From contig JAAFHI010000225.1 of NCBI GenBank assembly GCA_013298335.1, positions 1 through 6,172 of the forward strand: a stretch of DNA of 6,172 nucleotides, read 5' to 3'. Source of the DNA: Actinomycetota bacterium (GTDB lineage Bacteria; Acidobacteriota; Blastocatellia; Chloracidobacteriales; Chloracidobacteriaceae). Positions within the stretch are counted from its first letter, which is position 1. Each line of letters opens with the position of its first letter. Below are positions 1 to 5,994 of the stretch, piece by piece. Below the pieces are notes generated by a model, which was given only the letters and a program-made list of their open reading frames with translations, was not told where the DNA came from and did not search any database. Position numbers and translations under genes: made by a program.

Positions 1-2093
1 GTCCATGGCAGGCCGAGTCCGGCGTTGAACACCGTGTGGGCAAGCGAGACGAAGGCCTTCATCTCGGGCGTCGCCACGTCGTGATCGCGCAGGATGAACC
101 GTCCGCCGGGACGCAGTACCCGCCAGATCGACCGGACGAACCCGTCGAGCAGGTCCGGGGCGGCGTGGTGGAGGCCGATGTAGCAGGTGGCGAGCGCGAC
201 CGAACTGTCCGGAATGTCGGTTGAAATCGGGCGGTAGTCGTCGAGCGGCAGAAACCGGCCCAGTTTGGTCAGTTGCCCGCGTTCAAGGATGTCCGCCGGG
301 CCGTTGGTCGGCGCCGCGTCATTGATGAGCACGATGTCGCCCTGAAACCGCAGGTGGCGCCGCAGTTCGCTGACGTAACGCCCGGTCGAGCCGATTTCGA
401 TGTATCCCTGAATCGTTTTTTCGCCGTCGAGCAGTTCGAGCGTCTGGCGCGCCATCTCGCGTTTCTGCGTTTTCAGCGCGGGCAGCGCGTAGAAAAACTC
501 CGACAGAAACGGCTTGATCTCCGGCAGGCGCTCCTGAATGTGCGCGTAAATCGCCTCGTCGGTCGCATGCTCGGCGCAGCCCTCGGTGATGAGCGTGTGG
601 AAGCGGTCTTCCGGGAAAAGATGAAAGACGTTCTGAAGAAAGCGGTAGAAGGCGTCGCGCAGGTGCGTGTCGGAATAAATCAGATGAAATTCGGAATCGG
701 CGTGCTTCGGCGTCGGTGCCGTCGCCGCGACGGACGCGCCCTCATCGAGCGTCGGCGCGTAGTAGGTGTCCCAGATGACGTTTCGCAGGCGGAATTCCGG
801 GTCGAGTTTCCGCTTGAGGGCGAACAGTTCATGCGCGCGCGGGTAGGCCCGGTGGAACTGCTCGCGGGTTGCGTGCGCCTGATAGGGCAGGTAATAGGTC
901 CCGCCGACCGAGAGCACGGCGTCGATGAGTTCGCGCGTCCAGACCGCCACGCGGTACTTCGCGTTCGTCCGCGTGCGCTGCTTGTAATAAAGGACGAACG
1001 CGAACACTTCCTCGCGCGCCCACGCGAGCAGCGACCCCGGATCGGCGATGGCATGGCGGACCGACACATTGAGGACGTTGACCCGGTGCCGCCGCAGAAT
1101 CTCGGCCATTTTCGGCACAAACTCCGCGAACCGCTCGAACGGCACGAAGTATTCCTGCAAGACGTAGGTGCTCGGCTGGCGCGTCTTCGGTTCGAGTTCG
1201 GCCACGTCGTAGCCCGCTTCGTAATTGCGCCAGTGAATCCGCTTCCGCAGGTACAGCAGCGGATCGATGATGTGTTCGCGTCGCCACTTGCCGAACGGCG
1301 TCTCCGAAAAGGCCCACATGAAATAGCGTTCGAGCGGATGCACCGCCGCCAGCGGCATCAGGCGGTACGGCACGGTGACCGGCTCCTCGGTTTCCGTCCA
1401 GGTCACCGAGCGCAGCTTCGAATAGTTCGGCGGATAGATGTCGGCGTTGTGGAAGACCGCTTCCCGCTCCTCGCGGACGGTCCGGCGAAAATGATCGAGG
1501 TACTTTTCAACCGGCAGCGTCACATGCGTCCGCTTGACGCGCATGTTCGTCGCGAGGTCGAATTCGGCCTCGACAATCACGCCGAGGCCCCCGTAGCCGC
1601 CGATGACGCCGTAAAACAGTTCCGTATTTTCGGTCGGACCGGCCTCGACCACGTCGCCGTTCATCAGCACCACGACAATCGACCGGACCGACAGGATCAG
1701 CGGCCCCAGACCCATGTACCGCCCGTGTACGTTCACACTCAGCGACCCGCCGACGGTGAAGTTGGCGTAGGTCTGCATGATTTTCACCGACAGGTTGTGC
1801 GGGTCGATGAACCGCTGGATGTCGCACCAGCGGACGCCCGCCTGGACGCGGATCGTGCGCGCGAGCGGCGAAAAACGCACGATGCCGTTCAGCTTCCGCA
1901 TGTCGAGATGGAGGCTGCCGGGACTCGCCGTCTGTCCGCCCATGCTGAAATGCCCGCCGCCGACCGAAATCGGCCCGGTCGTCCGGCGGATCGCATCCTG
2001 AACCTCGGCGGTGGTGGTCGGCGTGATGACGGCCCAGACCGGCACCGGGTTCAACTGGGTGACATCGTTGACGATGCGTTGCGGTTCGTTCAT
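1..2093 (-). CDS. FAD-binding oxidoreductase fused to SAM-dependent methyltransferase (3' end cut by window edge)
   Basis: Translating the minus strand from the ATG at 2091-2093 gives 697 codons with no stop before the window edge, so the C-terminus is missing. Residues about 15-185 read as an FAD-binding domain of the VAO/aldonolactone oxidase kind. The flavin loop VGGGHFSMGG lies at 44-53, and an FTVGGSLSVNVHG motif at 112-124. His48 sits where AldO/ALO-type enzymes attach FAD covalently, which is an inference here. Residues 186-450 fit the substrate-binding cap and end in KLDPEFRLRNVIWDTYY, a typical family C-terminus. A helical linker (about 465-560) leads to a class I methyltransferase: motif I is EIGSTGRYVSEL at 566-577, and DIPDSSVALATCYIGLHH (626-643) and RVLRPGGRFILRDHD (658-672) resemble Methyltransf_11. 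The start is chosen because DUF805 ends 19 bases upstream; no good Shine-Dalgarno is visible. The substrate is unknown. Two separate functions on one chain are certain from the motifs; coupling of the two reactions is inference. Confidence 0.9.
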   Translation of the reverse strand, partial: MNEPQRIVNDVTQLNPVPVWAVITPTTTAEVQDAIRRTTGPISVGGGHFSMGGQTASPGSLHLDMRKLNGIVRFSPLARTIRVQAGVRWCDIQRFIDPHNLSVKIMQTYANFTVGGSLSVNVHGRYMGLGPLILSVRSIVVVLMNGDVVEAGPTENTELFYGVIGGYGGLGVIVEAEFDLATNMRVKRTHVTLPVEKYLDHFRRTVREEREAVFHNADIYPPNYSKLRSVTWTETEEPVTVPYRLMPLAAVHPLERYFMWAFSETPFGKWRREHIIDPLLYLRKRIHWRNYEAGYDVAELEPKTRQPSTYVLQEYFVPFERFAEFVPKMAEILRRHRVNVLNVSVRHAIADPGSLLAWAREEVFAFVLYYKQRTRTNAKYRVAVWTRELIDAVLSVGGTYYLPYQAHATREQFHRAYPRAHELFALKRKLDPEFRLRNVIWDTYYAPTLDEGASVAATAPTPKHADSEFHLIYSDTHLRDAFYRFLQNVFHLFPEDRFHTLITEGCAEHATDEAIYAHIQERLPEIKPFLSEFFYALPALKTQKREMARQTLELLDGEKTIQGYIEIGSTGRYVSELRRHLRFQGDIVLINDAAPTNGPADILERGQLTKLGRFLPLDDYRPISTDIPDSSVALATCYIGLHHAAPDLLDGFVRSIWRVLRPGGRFILRDHDVATPEMKAFVSLAHTVFNAGLGLPW

Positions 2094-2112
2094 GCGACTG
2101 ATTCGAAAGCGG

Positions 2113-2481
2113 TTACTTGACGGTCAGATAGTCGAGTTCGCCGAGCGCCGACGGGTCGGCTCCGTACCGGTTTTCCCCGGCGATGCCCCGCCGGAAGGCG
2201 AGTTCAAGGAAGACCCACAGCACGCCCGCGAGCGGAATGACGACGAGCAGCAGCCACCACGCCGATTTCCCGACGTCGTGATAACGCTTGGCAGCCAGTA
2301 CGAAGATCGCCCAGAAAAAGGGCGGGTAGAGAATCAGCGTGCTGCCGTAGCCGGTGATGTTTTCGAGCAGGATGAACAGGAGCGCAAACACAACGGTCGC
2401 GCCGAACGTCGCCGCCCACCAGGTCAGGCGCGGGATGCGCCCCCGGACGGAAAGAAAGAGTTCATGCGTCGGTTTGGCCAT
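2113..2481 (-). CDS. DUF805 family small membrane protein
   Basis: This 122-residue protein carries the DUF805 signatures in order: GRIPR near the N-terminus (14-18), KRYHDVGKSAWW after the second membrane segment (65-76), and GENRYGADP near the C-terminus (102-110). Three hydrophobic stretches (about 20-40, 47-64 and 75-96) predict an inner-membrane protein. The molecular function of the family is unknown. An in-frame ATG at 2571 would add 30 residues, but that extension is just translated palindromic repeat and is not family-like. The start MAKPTHELF at 2481 is therefore preferred, although no clear Shine-Dalgarno precedes it. The stop lies 19 bases before the oxidoreductase-methyltransferase gene on the same strand, which suggests co-transcription. 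I am confident of the family and less sure of the exact start. Confidence 0.85.
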   Translation of the reverse strand: MAKPTHELFLSVRGRIPRLTWWAATFGATVVFALLFILLENITGYGSTLILYPPFFWAIFVLAAKRYHDVGKSAWWLLLVVIPLAGVLWVFLELAFRRGIAGENRYGADPSALGELDYLTVK

Positions 2482-2488
2482 TGTGAAA

Positions 2489-2515
2489 TTGGAGCGTGAT
2501 TGGAGCGCGGCTGGA
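2489..2515 (+). repeat. Partial tandem copies of the repeat end (TGGAGCG)
   Basis: The TGGAGCG end of the palindromic repeat occurs three times in quick succession, starting near 2490, 2501 and 2512. The third occurrence continues into the full repeat copy at 2511. This looks like slippage or stacked, truncated insertions of the element immediately upstream of the DUF805 start. Confidence 0.6.
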
Positions 2516-2537
2516 GCGCGGACATCCTGTCCGCATG
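2511..2537 (+). repeat. Palindromic intergenic repeat, copy 1
   Basis: A 27-base unit whose core GCGGACATCCTGTCCGC folds into a 7-bp stem with a TCC loop. It is preceded by CTGGAGC and followed by ATG. It is identical over all 27 bases to copy 2, and 26 of 27 bases match copy 3 in inverted orientation. The size and hairpin form resemble REP-type elements mobilised by RAYT transposases, but no such transposase is in the window. Confidence 0.85.
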
Positions 2538-2556
2538 TCTTTTTCGATTGGGGAGA

Positions 2557-2583
2557 CTGGAGCGCGGACATCCTGTCCGCATG
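2557..2583 (+). repeat. Palindromic intergenic repeat, copy 2
   Basis: Exact 27-base duplicate of copy 1 in the same orientation, 46 bases further on. The 19 bases between the copies begin with a T-rich stretch. On the minus strand this copy supplies the ATG at 2571 that artificially extends the DUF805 reading frame. Confidence 0.85.
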
Positions 2584-2606
2584 CCTTTTATTGGTCGAAC
2601 CGCGTC

Positions 2607-2634
2607 GCCTGCCCCGGCGCAGGCACGCGTGCCT
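2607..2634. repeat. Overlapping GC-rich palindromes
   Basis: GCCTGC at 2607-2612 pairs with GCAGGC at 2619-2624 across a 6-base loop. The perfect palindrome AGGCACGCGTGCCT (2621-2634) shares the AGGC, so the two hairpins are mutually exclusive. This may be a second type of intergenic repeat or a degenerate REP-like element; no function can be assigned. Confidence 0.55.
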
Positions 2635-2698
2635 TCAAATCACTAAAAGCAAAGAGGATAGCCCATAGACTCCATGCCCGCGGCGGTCACCATCAGGC

Positions 2699-2717
2699 AT
2701 GAAAATTCTATTTTCAT
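2699..2717. repeat. AT-rich perfect hairpin
   Basis: ATGAAAAT and ATTTTCAT form an 8-bp perfect inverted repeat around a TCT loop. It is enclosed by a wider 7-bp inverted repeat, CCCATAG at 2662-2668 and CTATGGG at 2742-2748. It lies within about 90 bases of the purF stop on the downstream side. It is low in GC for an intrinsic terminator, so its role is open. Confidence 0.5.
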
Positions 2718-2757
2718 AACAGCCGGAGCGCTCTGGCGAGGCTATGGGAAATAAATG

Positions 2758-2784
2758 CATGCGGACAGGATGTCCGCGCTCCAA
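2758..2784 (-). repeat. Palindromic intergenic repeat, copy 3 (inverted), abutting purF stop
   Basis: Inverted copy of the 27-base unit, differing at one base from the other two. Its first base on the minus strand follows the purF TAA stop directly. A purF transcript would therefore carry the 7-bp GC-rich hairpin immediately after the stop codon. No U-tract follows, so it is not a standard intrinsic terminator, but it could stabilise the 3' end. Confidence 0.85.
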
Positions 2785-4188
2785 TTATTTTCCGCCCGCG
2801 ACCTTTTTCGCCCGCGCCGGGCGCGCCGGAATCGCCAGCGGGTACTTCCCGGTGTAGCACGCGGTACAGAACTTCAATCCCTCGTCCGCGCCGCAGGCCG
2901 TGAGCAGGCCCTCGTGGCTCAGGTAGCCGAGGCTGTCGGCCCCGATGAACTGGCGGATTTCATCGACCGAATGATTCGCGGCAATGAGTTCCTCGGAGGT
3001 CGGCGTGTCCACGCCGTAGTAGCACGACGAAACCGTCGGCGGGCAACTGATCCGCAGATGGACTTCCTTCGCGCCCGCCTGCCGGATCATCTCGACGATT
3101 TTCTTGCTGGTCGTGCCGCGCACGAGCGAGTCGTCGACCAGCACCACCCGGCGGCCTTCGATGAGGTCGCGGACCGGATTGAGCTTCACCTTGACGCCGA
3201 AATAGCGGATGGACTGCTTCGGCTCGATGAACGTCCGCCCGACGTAGTGGTTCCGCACCAGTCCGAAGCGGAAATTGATGCCCGACTGCGATGAAAACCC
3301 GATGGCCGCCGACACGCCCGAATCCGGCACCGGCACGACGAGATCGGCCTCGACGGGGTGCTCGCGCGCGAGCTGCTTGCCCATCTTGTGGCGGCTTTTG
3401 TTGACGCTCCGTCCATAGATGATGCTGTCCGGACGCGAGAAATAGACATGTTCGAAGATGCAGAACGCCGGTTCGCGCTCGGGCAGCGGATGTTCCGTCC
3501 GCAGGCCGCTTTGGTCGATGGAGACGACTTCGCCCGGCTGGATGTCGCGCAGATAGGTCGCGCCGATGAGGTCGAACGCGCAGGTTTCGCTCGCCACCAC
3601 GTAGGCCCCGTCGAGTTGCCCGAGGCACATCGGGCGGAAGCCGCGCGCGTCGCGCACCGCGATCAGCGCGTCGGGCGTCAGAATCAGAATCGAGTAGGCC
3701 CCTTCGATTTCCTTGAAGGTTTCGACCACCGCCTCATAGAGCGTCGGTTTGCGCGAGCGCGCCAGCTTGTGCAGTACGACTTCGGTGTCGCTCGTCGAGG
3801 AAAAAATCGCCCCCTCGGCTTCGAGTTCATGGCGGAGTTCGTCGGCGAAGGGCAGGTTGCCGTTGTGGCAGACCGAAATCTCGCCCCGGTGGCACTTGAT
3901 GGAAAAGGGCTGCGCCTCGTTGACGCTTACGTCGCCCGCCGTCGAGTAGCGGACGTGCCCGATGGCGTTCGGTCCGACCAGCCGCGTCAGTACCGGCTCG
4001 GTTAAAACTTCGCTGACATGGCCCATCTCGCGGACCGAGTGGAGGCGTTCGCCGTCGCTCGTCACGATGCCGACCGATTCCTGCCCGCGATGTTGCAGCG
4101 AATAGAGGCCGAGATAGGTCAGGCGTGCGGCTTCCGGGTGTCCCCAGACGCCGAAGACGCCACATTCTTCGCGCAATTTGTCTTCCAT
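2785..4188 (-). CDS. purF: Amidophosphoribosyltransferase (glutamine PRPP amidotransferase)
   Basis: First committed step of cytosolic de novo purine synthesis: PRPP plus glutamine gives 5-phosphoribosylamine, glutamate and pyrophosphate. The 467-residue length is normal. A short propeptide (MEDKLREE) precedes the Ntn nucleophile Cys9 in ECGVFG. The glutaminase domain (9 to about 240) shows QHRGQES (32-38), GHVRYST (77-83), CHNGN (107-111) and SDTE (133-136). The phosphoribosyltransferase domain has the PRPP loop VVLVDDSLVRGTTSKK (348-363). Cys243, Cys382, Cys441 and Cys444 match the four [4Fe-4S] ligands of the B. subtilis-type enzyme, so this is the Fe-S, propeptide-processed class rather than the E. 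coli class. The start is the only ATG giving the propeptide, with a weak TGGAA about eight bases upstream. It is not next to other purine genes here. The divergent neighbour is the DUF1186 gene. The palindromic repeat begins right after the stop. Confidence 0.98.
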   Translation of the reverse strand: MEDKLREECGVFGVWGHPEAARLTYLGLYSLQHRGQESVGIVTSDGERLHSVREMGHVSEVLTEPVLTRLVGPNAIGHVRYSTAGDVSVNEAQPFSIKCHRGEISVCHNGNLPFADELRHELEAEGAIFSSTSDTEVVLHKLARSRKPTLYEAVVETFKEIEGAYSILILTPDALIAVRDARGFRPMCLGQLDGAYVVASETCAFDLIGATYLRDIQPGEVVSIDQSGLRTEHPLPEREPAFCIFEHVYFSRPDSIIYGRSVNKSRHKMGKQLAREHPVEADLVVPVPDSGVSAAIGFSSQSGINFRFGLVRNHYVGRTFIEPKQSIRYFGVKVKLNPVRDLIEGRRVVLVDDSLVRGTTSKKIVEMIRQAGAKEVHLRISCPPTVSSCYYGVDTPTSEELIAANHSVDEIRQFIGADSLGYLSHEGLLTACGADEGLKFCTACYTGKYPLAIPARPARAKKVAGGK

Positions 4189-4343
4189 CAGTGTTCCAGA
4201 AGTGAGTTCAGAATCGGGGTCGCCCGGCCTGACGGTCGGCGTGCCATGTTCCGTGACGCGGAATTCTCACGGTAGCAAATCGGGCGCGACCTGCCTACTA
4301 TTCGAGCCAACCATCACTTCACATTTCACGTGGAACATTTCGT
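4189..4343. promoter_or_regulatory. Divergent promoter region of purF and the DUF1186 gene
   Basis: These 155 bases separate two divergent start codons, so promoters for both must lie here or overlap the genes. I found no -35/-10 pair good enough to place. Visible structure is an inverted repeat at 4251-4272 (separate entry) and a CACGTG palindrome at 4328-4333. No purine riboswitch or PurR-box match was recognised. Confidence 0.5.
4251..4272. repeat. Inverted repeat CCGTGA-N10-TCACGG
   Basis: Perfect 6-bp arms (4251-4256 and 4267-4272) flank a 10-base spacer that contains GAATTC. The centre-to-centre spacing of the arms is 16 bases, compatible with a dimeric regulator site. It lies between the divergent purF and DUF1186 genes. 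A chance occurrence is possible at this length. Confidence 0.4.
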
Positions 4344-5246
4344 ATGACGACCTATACCGAACCGGTCAGCCGCCTGCTCGCGCTTGGCGAGCCTGATCTC
4401 AAGGAAAACTATCGAGAAAAGGGGAAGGTCCGGGACTACCTCCCGCTCGGCTTTTCAGCCGAACACGTTCCGGAACTCCTTCGAATGCTTGAGGACGACT
4501 TTCTCTGGTACGAATCCGATCCGGATGGGGCGGAGTCCTATGCCCCGATTCACGCCTGGCGCGTACTTGGTCAGATCGGTGATCCCTCCGCGATTGAACC
4601 ACTCATTTCCCTTTTGCCCCGGATTGACGAAGACAACAATGACTGGATTGGAGAGGATTTTCCGGGCCTTCTCGCGCAATTCGGAGCAGCGGCGATTCCG
4701 CCACTTGAAGCCTTCATCAACGAAGAGGAAGCGCCCACCTACGCCGTCGTCGCAGCACAGGAAGCATTGAAGGAAATCTCGCTGCTCCATCCCGAAATCC
4801 GCTCCCGTTGCGTCGAGTTTCTTTCGGAAATCCTGAATCGTGAATCGTTTCCCGGAATCGAGGAGGAAGACGCACGGACCGTGAGAGGTTTTATCCTTTC
4901 CTCACTGATTGATCTCGGGGCGCGGGAAGCGTTTTCCGCCATCGAGGCCGCGTTCAGGAAAAACTTTGTCGATTTCTCCATCGCGGGAGATCTGGAAGAA
5001 GTTCAGGTTGAACTCGGCCTTCTCGAAAAACGGCTGACGCCGAAGCCGAACTTCCAGACGCTCGAACGGTGGCACTCCAGCCGACCCACAGGAGTCCCGA
5101 CGACCACGCAGGAAGTCGCGTTGCCGCCGCTGAATCCATCCGATTTCAGGTTCGGCGGCCACGGCAAAACGCCAAAGACGGCCAAAAAGGCGAAATCGAA
5201 GAACAAGATGGCGAAGGCGTCAAAAAAGAAGAACCGCAAACGCTGA
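4344..5246 (+). CDS. DUF1186 family HEAT-like repeat protein with lysine-rich tail
   Basis: This 300-residue, mostly helical acidic protein has repeats resembling HEAT/PBS-lyase repeats. The clearest is YAPIHAWRVLGQIGDPSAIE (66-85) followed by PLISLL; others lie at about 100-126, 134-160 and 178-207. The segment DLGAREAFSAIEAAF (190-204) and the block VDFSIAGDLEEVQVELGL (209-226) match what I remember of DUF1186, whose function is unknown. Such repeats usually form protein-protein scaffolds. Residues 275-300 hold 14 Lys/Arg out of 26, a disordered basic tail that could bind nucleic acid. Many relatives instead end in a Cys-rich SEC-C motif, and there is none here. The coding sequence is plainly less GC-rich than purF (about 52% in the stretch I counted, 4801-4860), which may indicate weaker codon bias or transfer. 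It is monocistronic, with a strong hairpin right after the stop. The start ATG has only a weak GTGGA about 10 bases upstream. Confidence 0.85.
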   Translation: MTTYTEPVSRLLALGEPDLKENYREKGKVRDYLPLGFSAEHVPELLRMLEDDFLWYESDPDGAESYAPIHAWRVLGQIGDPSAIEPLISLLPRIDEDNNDWIGEDFPGLLAQFGAAAIPPLEAFINEEEAPTYAVVAAQEALKEISLLHPEIRSRCVEFLSEILNRESFPGIEEEDARTVRGFILSSLIDLGAREAFSAIEAAFRKNFVDFSIAGDLEEVQVELGLLEKRLTPKPNFQTLERWHSSRPTGVPTTTQEVALPPLNPSDFRFGGHGKTPKTAKKAKSKNKMAKASKKKNRKR

Positions 5247-5249
5247 AAA

Positions 5250-5281
5250 GCCGGGATTCCTTTTTCCGAAGGAATCCCGGC
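5250..5281. terminator. Bidirectional hairpin terminator between convergent genes
   Basis: GCCGGGATTCCTT (5250-5262) pairs perfectly with its complement at 5269-5281 across a 6-base loop, giving a 13-bp stem four bases after the DUF1186 stop. On the minus strand the stem is followed by TTTT, so it suits the converging 5314-5994 gene. On the plus strand the stem is followed by CACTG and then an A-run rather than T's, so termination there is less canonical. Confidence 0.85.
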
Positions 5282-5313
5282 CACTGAAAAAAAGGGTTCA
5301 AAAAGGTGTTTCG

Positions 5314-5994
5314 TCAGACGCCGGTCGGCGCGGCGGGCGTCGCCGTCGCGGTGGCCGCCCGGGCCGCGCGCTCGACGTGACTGGCCGTTTCCCACGCTCC
5401 CAGTACACGCGCGTCGCGGCGGTACTTGTTGCGAATCAGCGCGTCGAGGTCCCGGACGGCATCCATCCCGTCGGCAATGCCCTGATCAATCACGCGGTTG
5501 GTATCGGCCACCGACTTCGATGCCGTGTCGTGGTCGTTGAGCGCAGCTTCGAAAGCGGCGATGTCGGCCCGCAAATCGTCGAGGAAATCCGCCGGCAGCG
5601 AAAACTTGACGAATTCCGCGACGAGCGGCTCGGCATCAGCCACCACGGCGCGCGCCGCGGAGAGAAACACCAGGTCGCTCGCGCCGTAGGGCAGTTTGAA
5701 CTTTTCGTTCACGCCCGGCAGGCGACGGGCCAGCGCCCGCGCGGTTCGGTTAATCGCCCGCAAATCCTCCATCAGCGCTTCGCGGCGGGCGGATTTCACC
5801 GTCCGCCCCTCGCGCGCGGCATTCTTTCCGGAATATTTCGTCTGGGCGAACTGTTCGAGCGTCGCGGTCGCGGCGCGGAGACGGGTGAAGCACTCGCGCG
5901 CGAAAGCATCGGCGGCGAGGTCAATGGCATAGGTCGTTTCAAATTTCAGAACGGCCAGCATCATGGCGTACTGTCTGCGTTCGAGGTTATCCAT
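5314..5994 (-). CDS. Uncharacterised all-helical protein, 226 residues
   Basis: I do not recognise a named domain. The protein is Ala/Arg/Asp-rich and predicted almost entirely alpha-helical, with no signal peptide, membrane segment or cysteine cluster; it has a single Cys at 35. Helical blocks lie at 5-55, 68-92, 106-131, 137-170 and 172-189. Breaks include LPGVNEKFKLPYGASD (92-107) and SLPADFLDDL (132-141). The tail from about 213 is Ala/Thr/Pro low complexity. From memory, similar uncharacterised proteins with a conserved LPADFL-type stretch occur in Acidobacteriota and related high-GC phyla; this is recall, not a search. AAGGA lies 11 bases before the ATG, which supports this start. It is probably monocistronic, with the shared terminator downstream and a long GC-rich leader upstream. 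Third-position GC bias is strong, so it is a real gene. Confidence 0.8.
   Translation of the reverse strand: MDNLERRQYAMMLAVLKFETTYAIDLAADAFARECFTRLRAATATLEQFAQTKYSGKNAAREGRTVKSARREALMEDLRAINRTARALARRLPGVNEKFKLPYGASDLVFLSAARAVVADAEPLVAEFVKFSLPADFLDDLRADIAAFEAALNDHDTASKSVADTNRVIDQGIADGMDAVRDLDALIRNKYRRDARVLGAWETASHVERAARAATATATPAAPTGV

Larger units (their letters stand above)
2482..2784. other. Repeat-rich intergenic region between purF and DUF805
   Basis: This 303-base gap contains no convincing gene. Short open frames across it are translations of the repeat unit. It holds two direct copies and one inverted copy of a 27-base palindromic repeat, partial copies of the repeat end, a GC-rich double palindrome at 2607-2634, and an AT-rich perfect hairpin at 2699-2717. 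It must also contain the 3' end of the purF transcript and, if DUF805 is not transcribed from purF, a promoter for DUF805. I could not identify that promoter with confidence. Confidence 0.8.

Noticed and set aside
680..1827. Minus-strand frames at 680-1120, 829-1317 and 1507-1827
   Set aside because: They are out-of-frame shadows inside the oxidoreductase-methyltransferase gene, with low-complexity Arg/Ser/Ala composition.
273..2120. 615-residue plus-strand open frame
   Set aside because: It lies in exact antisense register to the oxidoreductase-methyltransferase gene. It is Arg/Asp/Val-rich with no domain signature, and it starts at TTG. It stays open because the sense strand avoids TTA, CTA and TCA codons.
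2011..2499. 162-residue plus-strand frame over DUF805
   Set aside because: It is antisense to DUF805, which has clear family motifs and membrane segments. The frame itself is charged and unstructured.
2354..2702. Plus-strand frames across the repeat gap
   Set aside because: Their only recurrent sequence is the translated 27-base repeat (RTSCPH and similar), so they reflect repeats rather than genes.
2511..2784. CRISPR array
   Set aside because: Only two direct copies plus one inverted copy are present, with unequal spacing and no spacers of constant size. The unit is a self-hairpin intergenic repeat.
2755..4005. Plus-strand frames at 2755-3294 and 3358-4005, and the minus-strand frame at 2960-3628
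   Set aside because: All overlap purF in other frames and lack any domain signature.
4189..4343. Purine riboswitch or PurR box upstream of purF
   Set aside because: I found no recognisable guanine-riboswitch core or PurBox sequence. The only symmetric element is the CCGTGA inverted repeat, which does not match either.
4455..5395. Minus-strand frames opposite the DUF1186 gene
   Set aside because: They are antisense to a gene with recognisable HEAT-like repeats. They have no ribosome sites, and one runs through the terminator hairpin.
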